From Acidobacteriota bacterium (GTDB taxonomy: Bacteria; Acidobacteriota; Thermoanaerobaculia; Multivoradales; JAHEKO01): 16,086 bases of DNA. The notes under the pieces were generated by a model. That model was given only the letters and a program-made list of their open reading frames with translations, was not told the origin of the DNA and did not search any database. Shown piece after piece: positions 1 through 7,377 of the stretch. The stretch covers positions 1 through 16,086 of the forward strand of contig JAOTZA010000038.1 in the NCBI GenBank assembly GCA_029861655.1. Direction: 5' to 3'. Made by a program: the position numbers and the translations under genes. How positions within the stretch are numbered: position 1 is the stretch's first letter; each line of letters starts with the position of its first letter.

Positions 1-2
1 CG

Positions 3-74
3 GAGCTCCAGCGCATCGGGGTGCACCGGCTGGTCGAAGAACACTTGCGTAAGTACCGCCGGCAGGACGCGTAG
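3..74 (+). CDS. C-terminal tail of an unidentified protein (partial)
   Basis: One plus-strand frame is open from the window edge to a TAG at 72-74 and encodes 23 residues ending VEEHLRKYRRQDA. The composition (basic, amphipathic helix-like) resembles the end of a real protein, and the other two plus frames read less like protein. The family cannot be told from so short a tail. A copy of the dispersed intergenic repeat begins about 24 bases after the stop, as also happens after other genes here. Confidence 0.5.
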   Translation, partial: ELQRIGVHRLVEEHLRKYRRQDA

Positions 75-371
75 CGGTCGAGCTCCGTCTCGACCGATCC
101 GGACCGATACGGAGCGCGGTGCAGTGGTGCGACCCCATTCCTGCCGCCCAACTCGGGTAGCGGTAGAGGGAAGAGCCTCGACCGAGGCCCGGTTGGAGGC
201 TCCGCCAGGGACGTTTGACCGAGCGCTTGGCAACACTCGCGGGCGTCTTGCGAAGATGGGGCGCGAGGGAAACCGAGGCGCGCGCCTCCAAGTCACCGTA
301 GTCCGAGTAGCGCGGGCAGTGCCCTGTGGAGACTCCAGCCGGGCCTCAACACGACCGGGTGCTATCCGATT
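75..371. other. Gene-free gap between the partial gene and the helicase terminator
   Basis: About 300 bases between the stop at 74 and the hairpin at 372-393. A plus-strand frame is open across it from 124, but it runs antisense into the helicase gene, has no ribosome binding site, and is rich in Arg, Pro and Gly, as expected of a GC-rich shadow frame. The only structure I see is a repeat copy at 98-120, preceded by a partial duplicate (gaccgatcc at 92-100). No RNA gene or clear promoter was recognised. Confidence 0.5.
98..120 (+). repeat. Dispersed intergenic repeat, copy A
   Basis: Short copy sharing 21 of 23 bases with positions 9427-9449. The common core reads GACCGATAC(A/G)GAGCG(C/T)GGT. 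Similarity to the other copies stops after the GGT at 120, so this copy is truncated relative to those at 6508 and 8521. It begins about 24 bases after the stop codon at 74. Confidence 0.6.
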
Positions 372-393
372 CGGCCGACACGGAGGTCGGCCG
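372..393. terminator. Perfect 8-bp inverted repeat after the helicase gene
   Basis: CGGCCGAC (372-379) and GTCGGCCG (386-393) are exact reverse complements around a 6-base loop. The hairpin lies about 28 bases beyond the stop of the minus-strand helicase gene, where a transcript end is expected. No T-run follows on the minus strand, so it is not a canonical intrinsic terminator; it may pause polymerase or protect a 3' end. Confidence 0.45.
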
Positions 394-420
394 CTACATC
401 CGTCGGGGTCACCCCTTGCC

Positions 421-2910
421 CTACCGAAATTCCTCGAAGAACTCTCGCGCCGCCCGCTCGGGCTCGCCGATCAGCCCCTCGGGGCCCACGCCGTCGTGCC
501 AGTGATCGGGGATGTGTTCGCGGTACGGGGGTCGCAGGAATCTCTGGTCGAAGAGCGCGATGACCCCCGTGTCTTCCGCAGAGCGAATCAGCCGACCGGC
601 TGCCTGCACCACCCGCGTCATCCCCGGCACCACAAAGGCGTACTCGAAACCGCGCTCGAAGCGCTCCTCGTAGTGGATTTTCAGAAGTTCCCGCTCGAGC
701 GTTAACGCAGGCAGACACGGACCGACGACCGCGACCGCCTTGAGCATCTCGCCGGGGTAGTCGACGCCCTCGGCGAAGACCCCACCGGCGACCGCCAGGA
801 GCAGCACGTCGCCGGCGAAGGGTGAGCGAAGCGCTTCGAGGATTTTCTGGCGCTCGTCGTCGGAGTTGGCGCGATTCTGCACCAGCACATGCTTGCCCGG
901 CACCTTGATCTGCCTCTCGATCTGGCGCAGGAAGCTGTAGCTCGGGAAAAGCGCCAGGCAGTTGCCGGGCACGGCCTCGGCGAGAGCGCCCAGGCCCTTG
1001 GCAATCGGCCCGTAGTTGGCTTCGCGCTCTCGATAGGTCGTGGCCACAGAAGTGTCGATGACGATTCGCCGGTTCTCGCTGGGAAACGGGCTGGGAAGCC
1101 GCAACGTTGCGGTGCGTTCGCGATCGAAACCGAGCAGATCGCGGTAGAAGTCGGGAGGCGACAGGGTGGCCGAGAGCCCGATCGTGGCGTGGGTGCGGTT
1201 CAGAGTGCGGCCGATAAAGCGGCTCGGGTCCTTGCAAAGAACGCGCAGCCGAGCGCCGCCTTCCGTATTCTGACGCCGGCCCCGGACCTGCCGGCGCTGG
1301 AGCTCGGCCGCCGACTCCGCCTTATCGCCACTCTCGGCTCCTAGCTCGGCGCAGTGGCTGAAGGCCTCGTTGTCAGAGAGAAGAAGCCCGTCCAAGAACC
1401 TCAAGAAGTCGAAGTAGAACGACACAAAGGGATCTTCGGAGCGGTAGCTCGAGGTCTCGCGTTGGAAATCGATGTAGTCCACAAAGGCGGCGTCGAAATG
1501 GGGGCGCATGGCCAGGAACTCGTCGGTGGGGAGGAGAATCTCAGCGGATCGGGATCGTCCGCCTGTCTCCGCCACTGCCTGTTCGGAGATCCGCCGGATC
1601 GTCTCGGCGAGATCTCGGCAAAGCGAGGCGATCGCTCCGGCCTGATTCATCTCCGATCGCTTGAACGACTCGGCCGCCGCGCGCGCCTCGACCGCCGAAA
1701 GCGCCGGGCTGTAATAGCCCCGACCTCTGCCGACCAGGTTGTGGATTTCATCGATCACCAGGACAACGTCGTCCAGGTCCTCTTCGCCGCCGAAGTCCTG
1801 AAGCGAAACATACGGGTCGAATACGTAGTTGTAGTCGCACACTACGACCTGGGACTTGCCGGCGAGCTCGAGGCTGACCTCGAACGGACAGACTTCCGCC
1901 TCGCAGGCGGCCGCGAAGATCGCCTCGGGTTCGAGGGTGCCGGTATCCGACAGGAGCCGCGCAAGGACCCCGCTCTGATGGAGTTTCAGGTAGTAGCTCT
2001 TGGCGTACGGGCAGAACTCCTCGTGGCAGATGATCTCGTCGTTGGCGCACATCTTCCCTTTGGCTCTGAGCCTCAGGGAGTGGTAGGCGTCCTCCCGGTT
2101 CATCGCCTGGAGGACCGTCATCGCCATGTCCTGCTGCAGCGTCTTGGCGGTCAGTACAAACAGCCGCTTCTCGTTTTCGAGCGCATAGCGAAGGGCAGGA
2201 TAGAGCGCCGCGACGGTTTTGCCTATTCCGGTCGGCGCCTCGAGCAGAAGATGCTCGCGCTGCTCGAGCGCTAAAGCGACGCGATCGATGATGTCGCTCT
2301 GGCCGGTGCGCTCCTCAGCGTGGGGGAACACGAGTTCGGCGGCGGCCTCGCGACGCCGATCCGATTCGACCCGGTCGCTCTCGAACGAGCGGATCAGCTG
2401 GTTGAGTCGCCGCCGGACGACGCGGCCGATATCCTGGAAGTCCCCTTCGATCGGCTCGCGCTCGGTCGCGCCACTGCCGATCTCGATTAGCACCAGCTCG
2501 CAGCGGATGTTCTTCTCGCCGCCGAGCTCCAGCAGCCAGCCATAGATCAGAACCTGTTGCTCGTAGAGCTCACGGGTCGCTTGAGTCAGGTGCCGGCCCC
2601 GGCGCACCGACTTGATCTCCTCGATCACCACCGCACCGTCCGGGTCGCGTCTGAGCCCGTCGATTCGGCCGCGAATCTTGACCTCCCAGCCCCGGTGGAT
2701 GAGCTTTTGCTCGAGCGGCACCTCGCGCTGGTAGGTCGGGTCCTCCTCGATCGCCAACTCTTGATAGCGGCTATGGATCGCCTGTCCGACCCACATCCTC
2801 TCGTAGCCGCCCCGCTGGGCGAACCCGAGATGGCGGGTGTGCGAGGAATCGATGAGGTCGGCGACCGCGAGCTCGAGACGGGAGTTGTCGGCGTCGAAGC
2901 GTGGAGCCAT
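421..2910 (-). CDS. PD-(D/E)XK nuclease fused to an Fe-S XPD/DinG-type DNA helicase
   Basis: 829 residues. The N-terminal ~200 residues carry RecB/Cas4-like nuclease marks: GQAIH (H46), GRIDGL (D84), EEIK (E98, K100) and QQVLIY (a QhxxY motif, Q119 to Y123). The rest is a superfamily 2 helicase of the XPD/Rad3/DinG type: Walker A APTGIGKT at 225-232, four cysteines at 288, 295, 300 and 341 spaced like the XPD Fe-S cluster, a DEIH box at 387-390, and motif VI QAAGRLIR at 769-776. It probably unwinds DNA 5' to 3' and may cut it in repair or at stalled forks; both engines look intact. The ATG at 2910 leaves about 70 bases to the divergent hflK start. E. coli DinG lacks the nuclease part, and the gene is not next to any CRISPR locus. 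The family is sure; the exact substrate is inferred. Confidence 0.9.
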   Translation of the reverse strand: MAPRFDADNSRLELAVADLIDSSHTRHLGFAQRGGYERMWVGQAIHSRYQELAIEEDPTYQREVPLEQKLIHRGWEVKIRGRIDGLRRDPDGAVVIEEIKSVRRGRHLTQATRELYEQQVLIYGWLLELGGEKNIRCELVLIEIGSGATEREPIEGDFQDIGRVVRRRLNQLIRSFESDRVESDRRREAAAELVFPHAEERTGQSDIIDRVALALEQREHLLLEAPTGIGKTVAALYPALRYALENEKRLFVLTAKTLQQDMAMTVLQAMNREDAYHSLRLRAKGKMCANDEIICHEEFCPYAKSYYLKLHQSGVLARLLSDTGTLEPEAIFAAACEAEVCPFEVSLELAGKSQVVVCDYNYVFDPYVSLQDFGGEEDLDDVVLVIDEIHNLVGRGRGYYSPALSAVEARAAAESFKRSEMNQAGAIASLCRDLAETIRRISEQAVAETGGRSRSAEILLPTDEFLAMRPHFDAAFVDYIDFQRETSSYRSEDPFVSFYFDFLRFLDGLLLSDNEAFSHCAELGAESGDKAESAAELQRRQVRGRRQNTEGGARLRVLCKDPSRFIGRTLNRTHATIGLSATLSPPDFYRDLLGFDRERTATLRLPSPFPSENRRIVIDTSVATTYREREANYGPIAKGLGALAEAVPGNCLALFPSYSFLRQIERQIKVPGKHVLVQNRANSDDERQKILEALRSPFAGDVLLLAVAGGVFAEGVDYPGEMLKAVAVVGPCLPALTLERELLKIHYEERFERGFEYAFVVPGMTRVVQAAGRLIRSAEDTGVIALFDQRFLRPPYREHIPDHWHDGVGPEGLIGEPERAAREFFEEFR

Positions 2911-2951
2911 CGGATTCTTTGCCGGAGGGGTATTGCCCGCCCGGAATTACG

Positions 2952-2957
2952 TATACT
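2952..2957 (+). promoter_or_regulatory. Possible -10 element for hflKC
   Basis: TATACT lies 28 bases upstream of the hflK ATG in the short divergent gap. No -35 at standard distance is convincing: TTGCCC at 2933 gives only a 13-base spacer. It would produce a leader of roughly 20 bases. Confidence 0.3.
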
Positions 2958-2984
2958 GTCACCCTCCGCTGTTTGAGACACGCT

Positions 2985-3989
2985 ATGGCCAAGACCCCCA
3001 CCATCGTCGAATTCCCAAAGATGCCGGAGCTGCCGAAGCTGCCGGCAGGCGGGTTGAGGCTCATCCTGCTCGCCGTGATCGGGGTGGTGCTGCTCTTCAA
3101 CAGCGCCTACACCATCGAGCCCGAAGAACAGGGGGTCATCCTCCGGTTTGGCAAGTACACCCGCACGACCGACCCCGGTCTTCATTTGAAGATCCCGTTG
3201 GTCGAACAGATCAGGAAGGTGCCGGTTCAGCGCCAGCTCAAACAGGAGTTCGGGTTTCGTACCGTGCGGGCCGGGGTCCAGAGCCAGGCATCGCGCCGTG
3301 GCTTCGAGATCGAGTCCAACATGTTGACCGGCGACCTGAATGCGGCGGTGGTCGAGTGGGTGGTTCAGTACCGCATCGACGACGCTCGCGAATTCCTGTT
3401 CAAGGTCCGCGAGGTGGAGGAGACCCTGGCCGACATGAGCGAAGCGGTGATGCGCCAGGTCGTGGGCAATCGTACGGTGGACGAGGTGCTCACCTCAGGC
3501 CGCCAACAGGTGGCCGATCTGGTCGAAGACCGTCTGCAGGTGCTTTGCGACCAGTACGAGAACGGCGTCAAGATCGAGCAGGTGGTGCTCCAAGACGTCA
3601 ATCCTCCCGAGCCGGTCAAGCCTTCCTTCAACGAGGTCAACCAGGCCGAGCAGGAAAAGGAAACCAAGATCAACCAGGCTCAGCAGCGTTACAACGAAGT
3701 GATCTTTCGCGCCACGGGTGAGGCCGAGCAGACGATCTCGAACGCCGAAGGCTACGCTCTCGACCGGGTGAATCGGGCCAAGGGCGAAGCGGCGCGCTTC
3801 GAGTCGGTTTTTTCCGAGTATCGCAAGGCGCCGGAAGTCACCCGCCAGCGCATCTACCTCGAGACGATGAACGACATCCTGCCCAAGATGGGCAACAAGA
3901 TGATCCTCGACGGCAACCTCGACGGTGTGCTGCCGCTGCTGAATCTCCAGGACTCGGCTCTCGGCAAGGCCGTGGAGAAGAAGGAATAG
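2985..3989 (+). CDS. hflK: FtsH protease modulator HflK
   Basis: 334 residues, close to the usual length of HflK's core. A Pro-rich cytoplasmic stretch is followed by one membrane helix (about 23-40, GLRLILLAVIGVVLLF), an SPFH/band 7 domain (about 41-220, with EPEEQGVILRFGKY) and a C-terminal coiled coil rich in Glu/Gln/Ala. The phrase VNPPEPV followed by a helix ending in AEQEKE is typical of HflK. With HflC it forms the membrane cage that restrains FtsH, limiting turnover of membrane proteins. An in-frame GTG at 2901 would add 28 residues unlike HflK and overlap the divergent helicase gene, so the ATG at 2985 is chosen. No hfq, hflX or ftsH is adjacent. hflC follows after 5 bases. Confidence 0.93.
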   Translation: MAKTPTIVEFPKMPELPKLPAGGLRLILLAVIGVVLLFNSAYTIEPEEQGVILRFGKYTRTTDPGLHLKIPLVEQIRKVPVQRQLKQEFGFRTVRAGVQSQASRRGFEIESNMLTGDLNAAVVEWVVQYRIDDAREFLFKVREVEETLADMSEAVMRQVVGNRTVDEVLTSGRQQVADLVEDRLQVLCDQYENGVKIEQVVLQDVNPPEPVKPSFNEVNQAEQEKETKINQAQQRYNEVIFRATGEAEQTISNAEGYALDRVNRAKGEAARFESVFSEYRKAPEVTRQRIYLETMNDILPKMGNKMILDGNLDGVLPLLNLQDSALGKAVEKKE

Positions 3990-3994
3990 CTCGA

Positions 3995-4927
3995 GTGCGT
4001 TACCTCGGCCTCATCGTTCTTCTCGTCGCCCTGCTCATCGTGTCGGGCGCGGCCTACACCGTGCCCGAGACCGAACAGGTCATCATCACTCAGTTCGGAA
4101 AGCCGGTGGGCGATGCCATCGATGTCCCGGGTCTCCACTTCAAGGTCCCTTTCCTCCAGAAGGTGCATCGTTTCGAGAAGCGCTTTCTCGAGTGGGACGC
4201 CCAGCCCACCGAACTGACCACCGAAGACAAGCGGTTTATCCACGTCGATACCTACGCGCGCTGGCAGATCAGCGACCCGTTGCTTTTCTTCCAGCGCCTA
4301 CGCAACGAGTCGGGCGCGCAGAGCCGGCTCGACGACGTGCTCGAGGGTGAGACCCGCAACGCGATCGCCAAACACAACCTGGTCGAGGTGGTTCGCTCGA
4401 GCAACCGCGAGCCCGATATCGACGAGGACCAGCTCGGCGCCCCGGCGACTCTCGAGCAGATCGAGTACGGTCGCGAGCGAATCCGGCAGGAGATCCTGAC
4501 CAATTCCCAGGCTCGAACGGGCGATCTGGGGATCGAGATTCTCGATGTGCAGATCAAGCGCATCAATTACGTCGAGGAAGTACGGCTTCGGGTCTACGAT
4601 CGAATGATCGCCGAGCGCCGCCGCATCGCCGCGCGCTTCCGTTCCGAGGGCGAGGGTGATGCGGCGAGCATCCGCGGCGACCTCGAGCGCGATCTCAAGA
4701 AAATCCAATCGGAGGCCTACCGCAAGGCGCAAGAGATCGTCGGTAAGGCGGACGCCGAGGCGACCGAGATCTATGCGAAGGCCTACAATCAGTCGGCAGA
4801 CTCACGCCGTTTCTATGAGTTCCTGAAGTCGATGGAGACGCTCTCCTCTACAACCGACGAGTCGACGTCGGTGCTGCTGTCGACCGAAGGCGAGTTCTAC
4901 CGCTATCTGAACAAGAGCGGACGCTGA
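3995..4927 (+). CDS. hflC: FtsH protease modulator HflC
   Basis: 310 residues starting at GTG, with AAGGA at 3981-3985 inside the end of hflK as its ribosome site. One N-terminal membrane helix (3-20) leads into an SPFH domain with ETEQVIITQFGKPVG and PGLHFKVPFLQKVHRFEKR, both characteristic of HflC. A long helical tail (about 195-270) carries IAERRRIAARFRSEGEGDA, the usual HflC coiled-coil start. It pairs with HflK to regulate FtsH; the 5-base spacing indicates co-translation. The carboxypeptidase gene starts 48 bases downstream on the same strand and may be read through. Confidence 0.93.
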   Translation: MRYLGLIVLLVALLIVSGAAYTVPETEQVIITQFGKPVGDAIDVPGLHFKVPFLQKVHRFEKRFLEWDAQPTELTTEDKRFIHVDTYARWQISDPLLFFQRLRNESGAQSRLDDVLEGETRNAIAKHNLVEVVRSSNREPDIDEDQLGAPATLEQIEYGRERIRQEILTNSQARTGDLGIEILDVQIKRINYVEEVRLRVYDRMIAERRRIAARFRSEGEGDAASIRGDLERDLKKIQSEAYRKAQEIVGKADAEATEIYAKAYNQSADSRRFYEFLKSMETLSSTTDESTSVLLSTEGEFYRYLNKSGR

Positions 4928-4941
4928 TCCTCGGTTGTTTC

Positions 4942-4967
4942 CCGGAACACGGGTCGCGCCGGAACAC
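4942..4967 (+). repeat. Direct repeat CCGGAACAC before the carboxypeptidase gene
   Basis: CCGGAACAC occurs at 4942-4950 and again at 4959-4967, a period of 17 bases, just upstream of the TTG start at 4976. The second copy overlaps the expected ribosome-binding area. It may be chance or a small regulatory site. Confidence 0.3.
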
Positions 4968-4975
4968 CAAACGCC

Positions 4976-6466
4976 TTGCTGAGAGCGCCGAGATCGCGAA
5001 GAGCGAACCGCGGAAAGGGCTGGCTGGTCGCCGGTTTTGGGTTGGTCGGGGCGCTCACGTCACTGACCGGCTCGCTCGCCGCAGCCCCGGCACCGCTCAC
5101 CGACGCCCTCACCGATTCGACTCGCCGGGCGCGTAGGTCAGCGCCCGAGCTGGCGGTCCATGTGGTGGATCTCTCGACCGGCGAAGAGGCCTTTGCCCTA
5201 GACCCCGACCGGCGTTTGATCATCGCTTCGAACACCAAGCTCCTGACCACCGCGGCGGCGCTCGAGCACCTGGGCCCCGGCTTTTTCTTCGAGACCCGAC
5301 TCTTCCTGCGGGGACGGCTCCAAGGCGACACTCTGGTGGGAGACATGGCGGTTGTCGGCGGCGGCGACCCGAACTTCTCGGGGCGGCATCACTACGGCGA
5401 TCCGCTGGCGGTTTTTCGCGGTTGGGCGGAAAGACTGCGCGAGCTCGGGGTGCGGCGCATCGACGGTGATGTCTTTCTCGACCACGGGGCGTTCGAGGAC
5501 TTGCGAATCCACCCCGACTGGCCGCGCGACCAGCTGAGCAAGTGGTATGAAGCGCCAGTCGACGCGCTCTCTTTCAGCGATAACTCGGTGCTGGTCCGGG
5601 TGCGGCCGGGGCGCGTCCCGGGCCGGCCGGCAAAGGTCGAGCTCCTCCCCGACCTGGATATCTTCACCGTGCGCAACCAGGCGTCGACGACGTCTTCGCG
5701 GAGAAGACACTGGTTGGCGGCGAAAAGAAGGGCCGGCAGCAACGAGATCGTCGTCTCCGGCCGGCTCTACCGCCACGTCGAGCCGATCGACGTCTGGGTG
5801 ACGGTCGAGGACCCGGTCGAGTACTTCGGCGCCGCGATGATTGCCGGGCTGAAAGAGGGCGGTGTCGGGGTTTCGGGCCGTGGGGTCCCGGTGTCGGAGC
5901 TGCCGCCGGGGGGGTGGTGGAACTACGGTGTTCATCGCTCGGATCTCCTGACGACACTCGAGGTCATCAACACAAGAAGCCAGAACTTCTACGCCGAAAG
6001 CCTGCTCAAAACACTGGGCCGTCAGCTGTGCGCGGCCGGGACGTGGCAAGCGGGACGGGAGTTTCTCGGTGAGTTTCTCGATCGGATCGGGATTGGGCGC
6101 GGCACTTACGACCTGGCCGACGGTTCCGGGATGAGCCGCAACAACCGGTTCACGCCGCGCCAGCTCACCCAACTCCTCGAATACATGTACCGGCACCCGC
6201 TGGGACGTGAATTCGCCGAGACCCTGCCGTACAGCGGTCTCGAGAGTCACGGCCGTTGGAGAAAGAGGCTGGCCTGGGAGCCCTACCGCGGCAGGGTCTT
6301 TGCCAAGACCGGTTCGCTGCGATCGGTCTCGACGCTGTCGGGCTACGCGCGGGGTCTGTCGGGAAAGACCTACGCCTTCTCGATCCTCTGCAACGATGTT
6401 CCGAGCGTGATGGATGCCCGCCGCGCCCAAGACCGCATCGTCATGTCGCTCATTGACAACGGGTAG
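4976..6466 (+). CDS. dacB: D-alanyl-D-alanine carboxypeptidase/endopeptidase (PBP4, peptidase S13)
   Basis: 496 residues. The basic N-terminus and hydrophobic stretch (about 16-37, ending LAAAP) look like a Sec signal peptide, placing the enzyme in the periplasm. All three penicillin-binding motifs of family S13 are present: SNTK at 85-88 (acyl Ser85, Lys88), SQN at 335-337, and KTG at 444-446. GGGDPNF (128-134) and DGSGMSRNN (382-390) are also typical. The enzyme trims the terminal D-Ala or cuts cross-links in peptidoglycan. The start is TTG, chosen because the signal peptide needs the Arg-rich residues after it; no strong Shine-Dalgarno is visible. It lies 48 bases after hflC and may share its transcript. 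Confidence 0.92.
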   Translation: MLRAPRSRRANRGKGWLVAGFGLVGALTSLTGSLAAAPAPLTDALTDSTRRARRSAPELAVHVVDLSTGEEAFALDPDRRLIIASNTKLLTTAAALEHLGPGFFFETRLFLRGRLQGDTLVGDMAVVGGGDPNFSGRHHYGDPLAVFRGWAERLRELGVRRIDGDVFLDHGAFEDLRIHPDWPRDQLSKWYEAPVDALSFSDNSVLVRVRPGRVPGRPAKVELLPDLDIFTVRNQASTTSSRRRHWLAAKRRAGSNEIVVSGRLYRHVEPIDVWVTVEDPVEYFGAAMIAGLKEGGVGVSGRGVPVSELPPGGWWNYGVHRSDLLTTLEVINTRSQNFYAESLLKTLGRQLCAAGTWQAGREFLGEFLDRIGIGRGTYDLADGSGMSRNNRFTPRQLTQLLEYMYRHPLGREFAETLPYSGLESHGRWRKRLAWEPYRGRVFAKTGSLRSVSTLSGYARGLSGKTYAFSILCNDVPSVMDARRAQDRIVMSLIDNG

Positions 6467-6507
6467 AAGGGAGCCCTTTCTCGGCCGTCGGGCCTCGCGC
6501 CCGGATC

Positions 6508-6580
6508 GATTCAGAGCGCGGTGATCCTGCGCGCGGTGCTTTCGCCCCGTGCTCGGATCGCCCCCGCTCTAGAAGGCTCG
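6508..6580 (+). repeat. Dispersed intergenic repeat, copy B
   Basis: About 73 bases aligning at roughly 80% identity with 8521-8595, with two single-base gaps. It starts GATTCAGAGCGCGGTGATCC and ends near GGCTCGG. Inside, GCGCG and CGCGC flank a 9-base loop and could form a small hairpin. It begins about 41 bases after the dacB stop. Confidence 0.65.
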
Positions 6581-6608
6581 GGAGAGAACCTCCCCGCAGC
6601 CTCACTTT

Positions 6609-6638
6609 CCCGCTTTGAGAGCTCCGGGTTGAAGCGGG
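6609..6638. terminator. 7-bp inverted repeat between convergent genes
   Basis: CCCGCTT (6609-6615) and AAGCGGG (6632-6638) are exact complements around a 16-base loop, 17 bases beyond the stop of the minus-strand SRPBCC gene and between it and convergent dacB. There is no T-run, and the loop is large, so this is a weak bidirectional terminator candidate. Confidence 0.35.
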
Positions 6639-6654
6639 CGGCCGGCTTGCGTGA

Positions 6655-7179
6655 CTACTGGGCAAAATGCGCTTGATAGTCGATGTCGGCGGCACGAATG
6701 AGCGCTTCCCACTCCTTCAACATCTTTGAGTATGCTCCGGCGTCAAAGCCAGCAAGGTTCTCATTCCCTGATTCCGTTAGCGCGGTGAGCTCATAGCGGA
6801 CCGCTACGGTAGAGCCACCCCGATCATTCGGTTGAACCCGTACCTCTACGGTGCCGGCGCGCGAGGCGGGTGTGAGGCGCGCGTATCGCGCCCGATGCTG
6901 ATTCGAGTCAAAATCAACGACGACCCAAATGGTGGTTTCGTCGCCGTGACGGGTGACAAAAACAGTACCTGCTTCCGTGCCATCGCCACTCAGTATCACG
7001 GGGTGCCAATGGGGCACCCACAGAGTCTCGCCTGGGGCTGTGAACAAATGAAATGCTTTCTCGGGAGGAACATCCAGGTCGAATGTACCCGAGTGAGCGA
7101 CGCTGACAGGTTCAAACTCACCGCCGAAAACAGCGGGGGCCATTAGCATTGCCAATAGTGCAGACCTCTTCGAGTTCAT
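6655..7179 (-). CDS. Exported SRPBCC (START/Bet v 1-like) domain protein
   Basis: 174 residues. Residues 1-20 (MNSKRSALLAMLMAPAVFGG) look like a Sec signal peptide without a lipobox Cys. The rest resembles the SRPBCC fold: an opening strand (SGTFDLDVPPEKAFHLFT), a Trp/Pro turn (ETLWVPHWHPVILSGDG), the GTVFVTRHG strand, and a long C-terminal helix (AYSKMLKEWEALIRAAD). These domains bind hydrophobic ligands in a cavity; an exported one may carry or sense a lipid, but the ligand is unknown. A strong AGGAGG lies at 7185-7190, five bases before the ATG. Base composition is close to 50% GC in the stretches I counted, clearly below the neighbours, which suggests later acquisition. It is transcribed alone. 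Confidence 0.75.
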   Translation of the reverse strand: MNSKRSALLAMLMAPAVFGGEFEPVSVAHSGTFDLDVPPEKAFHLFTAPGETLWVPHWHPVILSGDGTEAGTVFVTRHGDETTIWVVVDFDSNQHRARYARLTPASRAGTVEVRVQPNDRGGSTVAVRYELTALTESGNENLAGFDAGAYSKMLKEWEALIRAADIDYQAHFAQ

Positions 7180-7322
7180 AGGTGCCTCCTTCCACTCCTC
7201 CTCGGGTGTCGATGACTCAACGCCTGGGGGCCTCAGCCTCAGATTGGAGTGTTACCAAGGTACAAACCTACCAGCCTGGGTGCCGTCTCGTCAACGGCCA
7301 CTAGCCCCAGGACGAGGGGTGT

Positions 7323-7351
7323 TTGACGGAATGATATCAACATGATATAGT
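7323..7351 (+). promoter_or_regulatory. Near-consensus sigma-70-type promoter of the SPFH-RHH unit
   Basis: TTGACG (7323-7328) and TATAGT (7346-7351) are separated by exactly 17 bases. The stretch is AT-rich against a GC-rich background. Transcription would begin near 7357-7360, leaving a leader of about 20 bases that contains AGGAGG at 7366-7371. This is the clearest promoter in the window. Confidence 0.65.
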
Positions 7352-7362
7352 TGAGATATCAA
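7333..7362 (+). promoter_or_regulatory. Candidate operator: two GATATCAAC copies
   Basis: GATATCAAC occurs at 7333-7341 and 7354-7362, 21 bp apart (two helical turns). Each contains the palindrome GATATC; the first is extended to TGATATCA. One copy fills the -35/-10 spacer and the other covers the expected start of transcription, so a protein bound at both would block the promoter. The RHH protein encoded two genes later is the obvious candidate ligand, by inference only. Confidence 0.45.
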
Positions 7363-7377
7363 CAGAGGAGGTTCCGA

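Noticed and set aside
124..705. Plus-strand open frame of 193 codons over the gap and the helicase end
   Set aside because: It overlaps the helicase gene antisense, has no ribosome site, and its composition is that of a GC-rich shadow frame.
421..2910. Cas4-like domain as sign of a CRISPR system
   Set aside because: No cas genes, repeat-spacer array or adaptation genes are present; the domain belongs to a helicase fusion.
2901..2984. Upstream GTG start that would lengthen HflK by 28 residues
   Set aside because: The extra residues do not resemble HflK, contain the likely -10 element, and overlap the divergent helicase gene.
7180..7322. Promoter for the SRPBCC gene on the minus strand (TTGACG near 7294)
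   Set aside because: No convincing -10 at a 16-18 base spacing was found.
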